64,000 bases of DNA from contig CAUYUJ010016359.1 of the NCBI GenBank assembly GCA_963575745.1, positions 218,396 through 282,395 on the forward strand. The letters are read 5' to 3'. The translations under genes and the position numbers were made by a program. Under the pieces are notes generated by a model, which did no database searches, was not told the origin of the DNA, and was given only the letters and a program-made list of their open reading frames with translations. Shown here piece by piece: positions 62,516-64,000 of the stretch. The stretch is from Prorocentrum cordatum (taxonomy: Eukaryota > Sar > Dinophyceae > Prorocentrales > Prorocentraceae). How positions within the stretch are numbered: the first letter of the stretch is position 1; each line of letters opens with the position of its first letter.

Positions 62516-64000
62516 GAAGTGCTCTCCAGCAGATGGCGAGAGCAACTGCTTTACGCGCTTGTGCTCGGCGGCTACACATTCTCCAGAGAGCTGCAGGAAT
62601 CAGGCGCGCGACGAGGATTCAAACACCTGGCCTCGCGCCATCAGCGCTGCGCGGAGTTGCGGTCATGGGCGCTGCTGAGTATGCGCCCCATCTTGTGCGC
62701 ACGTTGGCTGGTGCCATGGCTGGGGCCAAGGGGGCACTTTCCCTCGCTGCAGCATTGCCGATGCAAAGCAATCCGAGGTATGACCTACTCTTCAAGGCCG
62801 CGCTGGAGCTGCCGTTTATGCACGCCTCGATGCTATGGGAGGCAACGTTGAACCTTGTCAGGTTGCGGCAGGCCTGGAAGTTCATGTTCAAGCGCATGGC
62901 GCGCGCAGAGAGCTGGGCCAAGGTCGCTGGCCCGCGGTCGGCTACGTGGGTGGCGCTTCGCAGAGTTGATTGGCCCACGAAACCAGCATGCAAAATCATC
63001 GCGAATGAGAGCTGCGATCTCTTGTTGCGGAGAGGCGCGCCCCGAGATTTCAGAGACCTGCTGGGGGAGGGCGTTCAGAGGCGGCAGACGCGACGAATTC
63101 AGCAACGAATGCCCGGATACAATGGAGGGCAGATTTGGCACGGCGGTTTGCAAGCTTGCGCGAAAGAACTGGAGCAGCGGGCGATGTTGCAGCGCTGGGG
63201 GATGTGCAGCGCCTGCGGCCAGGTGCGATGCGGCCGCGCGCCAGGTTATAGCAATTGCTTTTGCTCTGGTCGGCCTTGTCTTGCATCCGGGGAGAAGCCT
63301 GAGGCGCTTGGCCGCAGATGGCTGGATTGCCCCGCGCTGCTGCACGACGAGGTCTTGCCTGGCCCCGAGGAGCAAACGCGCGAGCGGATGCGTGGGGCCA
63401 AGACGCGCGAGCTGATGCGTAATGGGATGCTCTGTTCGCCTCGACCGTCTTTGGTTCTGTCCAGCACGCGTGCGAGCGGCCGCCCATTCCGCCTGCCCCC
63501 GAGCGCACTGGAAGGGCCCCTGGGCAGGGGTTGGAATGGGGGGGCCCGAGTGTCCGTGGGGAAGGCGCGCTCTGCGTGGATGAGGTTGGCCAACGCACGG
63601 GCGCCCCCGAAGTCGCTCGGTGCGCCCGCGCGATTGCGCAGCTCGGCGCTGAGAGCCGCCCATCCATGGCCAGGTTTGGGCGCCTCCGTGGGATCTAGTC
63701 GGTTCCTCGGGCAGCCCGGCGCTCGGGTTTACAAGTTGTTTCGGCTTCGCCGCGGAGCGGGAGAGGGGCGGCGGCCGCGGCCAGACGCGTTGAGATCTGG
63801 AGGGGCATTCGAGCCCAGGTCGAGCACCCAGGCCGTCTCCCGCCCCAACTACCCCGCGCAACGCCCGACGAAGCGTTTTATCGGGGCGTTTGCGGGGCAT
63901 TTTTGCCGAGGGGTGCTCGGGCCTATTTGTTTCACCACCGCTGCCTTGGGCGCGGTCGCCTTCGGCCCTGATATTGGCGAGCGTCTTCAGGATCGCATCG
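62516..64000 (+). pseudogene. LINE C-terminal domain, partial at the window end
   Basis: I read this frame codon by codon from 62671 to 64000 and found no stop (about 440 codons). It begins ARATALRACARRLHILQRAA. A Cys-x2-Cys...Trp-x-x-Cys-x4-His cluster (63210-63345) matches the terminal finger of the family. Past about 63480 the composition becomes Arg/Pro/Gly-rich and may be non-LINE. Confidence 0.6.

Larger units (their letters stand above)
61340..64000 (+). mobile_element. Degraded dinoflagellate-type LINE (ORF2), plus strand, runs off the window
   Basis: Order along the plus strand: a helical pre-RT segment (VQRAQEQNDTLHREAEEAVA at ~61680) with QAHRFTELN (~61795), a linker known before the reverse transcriptase in these elements; reverse transcriptase remnant with RQLVDDISMRWSG at ~62265; a KLGFGFV...MRNLGHEIT block to ~62510; then after a frame change an open frame from ~62516 to the window end. 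That frame carries RYDLLFKAALELPFMHASML, AESWAKVAGPRSATWVALRR, MCSACG and RRWLDCPALLHDE, a C-terminal domain I recognise from dinoflagellate LINEs. An in-frame TAA at 62316 and the shift near 62515 show decay. The N-terminal fingers of the reverse transcriptase appear deleted between 61920 and 62050. Confidence 0.65.

Noticed and set aside
1-64000. tRNA, rRNA or snRNA genes
   Set aside because: No sequence with recognisable tRNA boxes or rRNA core was noticed by eye. A covariance-model scan would be needed to exclude small RNA genes.

Overview
The window looks like nuclear DNA of a dinoflagellate, possibly of the Prorocentrum type. It is GC-rich and crowded with simple repeats. Its coding sequence is chopped into short exons whose introns often start with GC rather than GT and usually end AG before G. 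Both ends carry decayed non-LTR retrotransposons whose C-terminal reading frames resemble those I know from dinoflagellates. No rRNA, tRNA, CRISPR array or bacterial-style operon was recognised. Species and functions are inferences from reading; no search was run.

Layout. 1-3.3 kb: minus-strand LINE remnant. 3.3-10.6 kb: no convincing gene; several dispersed and foldback repeats (MITE-like elements at 6.9 and 8.2 kb) and GAC/GTC simple sequence. 10.8-13.5 kb: plus-strand spliced gene whose exons carry, in order, motifs resembling C5-methyltransferase motifs I, IV and VI. 14.5-15.2 kb: a composite satellite (three ~80-bp GC-rich units followed by about 28 copies of a 14-mer) that recurs inverted at 27.4-28.1 kb. 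16.0-17.0 kb: imperfect tandem duplication. 17.3-26.6 kb: plus-strand exons forming one or more large genes of unknown function, one intron of which looks like a DNA transposon with terminal inverted repeats. 29.5-29.9 kb: a lone 3' exon. 31.3-35.5 kb: a long transposase-like gene with an in-frame stop and a +1 frameshift before a PHD-like finger. 36.2-37.05 kb: a regularly spaced palindromic array with a 31-32 bp period. 37.7-49.4 kb: about 20 short plus-strand exons that splice in phase into one unrecognised protein. 50-61 kb: intergenic DNA with MITEs, trinucleotide tracts, a GACCGACC minisatellite split by an AT-rich island, and stacked tandem arrays. 61.3-64 kb: plus-strand LINE remnant, open to the window end.

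Credible cellular exons from 10.8 to 49.4 kb all lie on the plus strand, as in the unidirectional gene arrays known from dinoflagellates. Functional links between the genes cannot be read from the sequence. Exon borders were chosen by eye from splice dinucleotides, reading phase and protein-like composition. Where several borders fit, this is stated.
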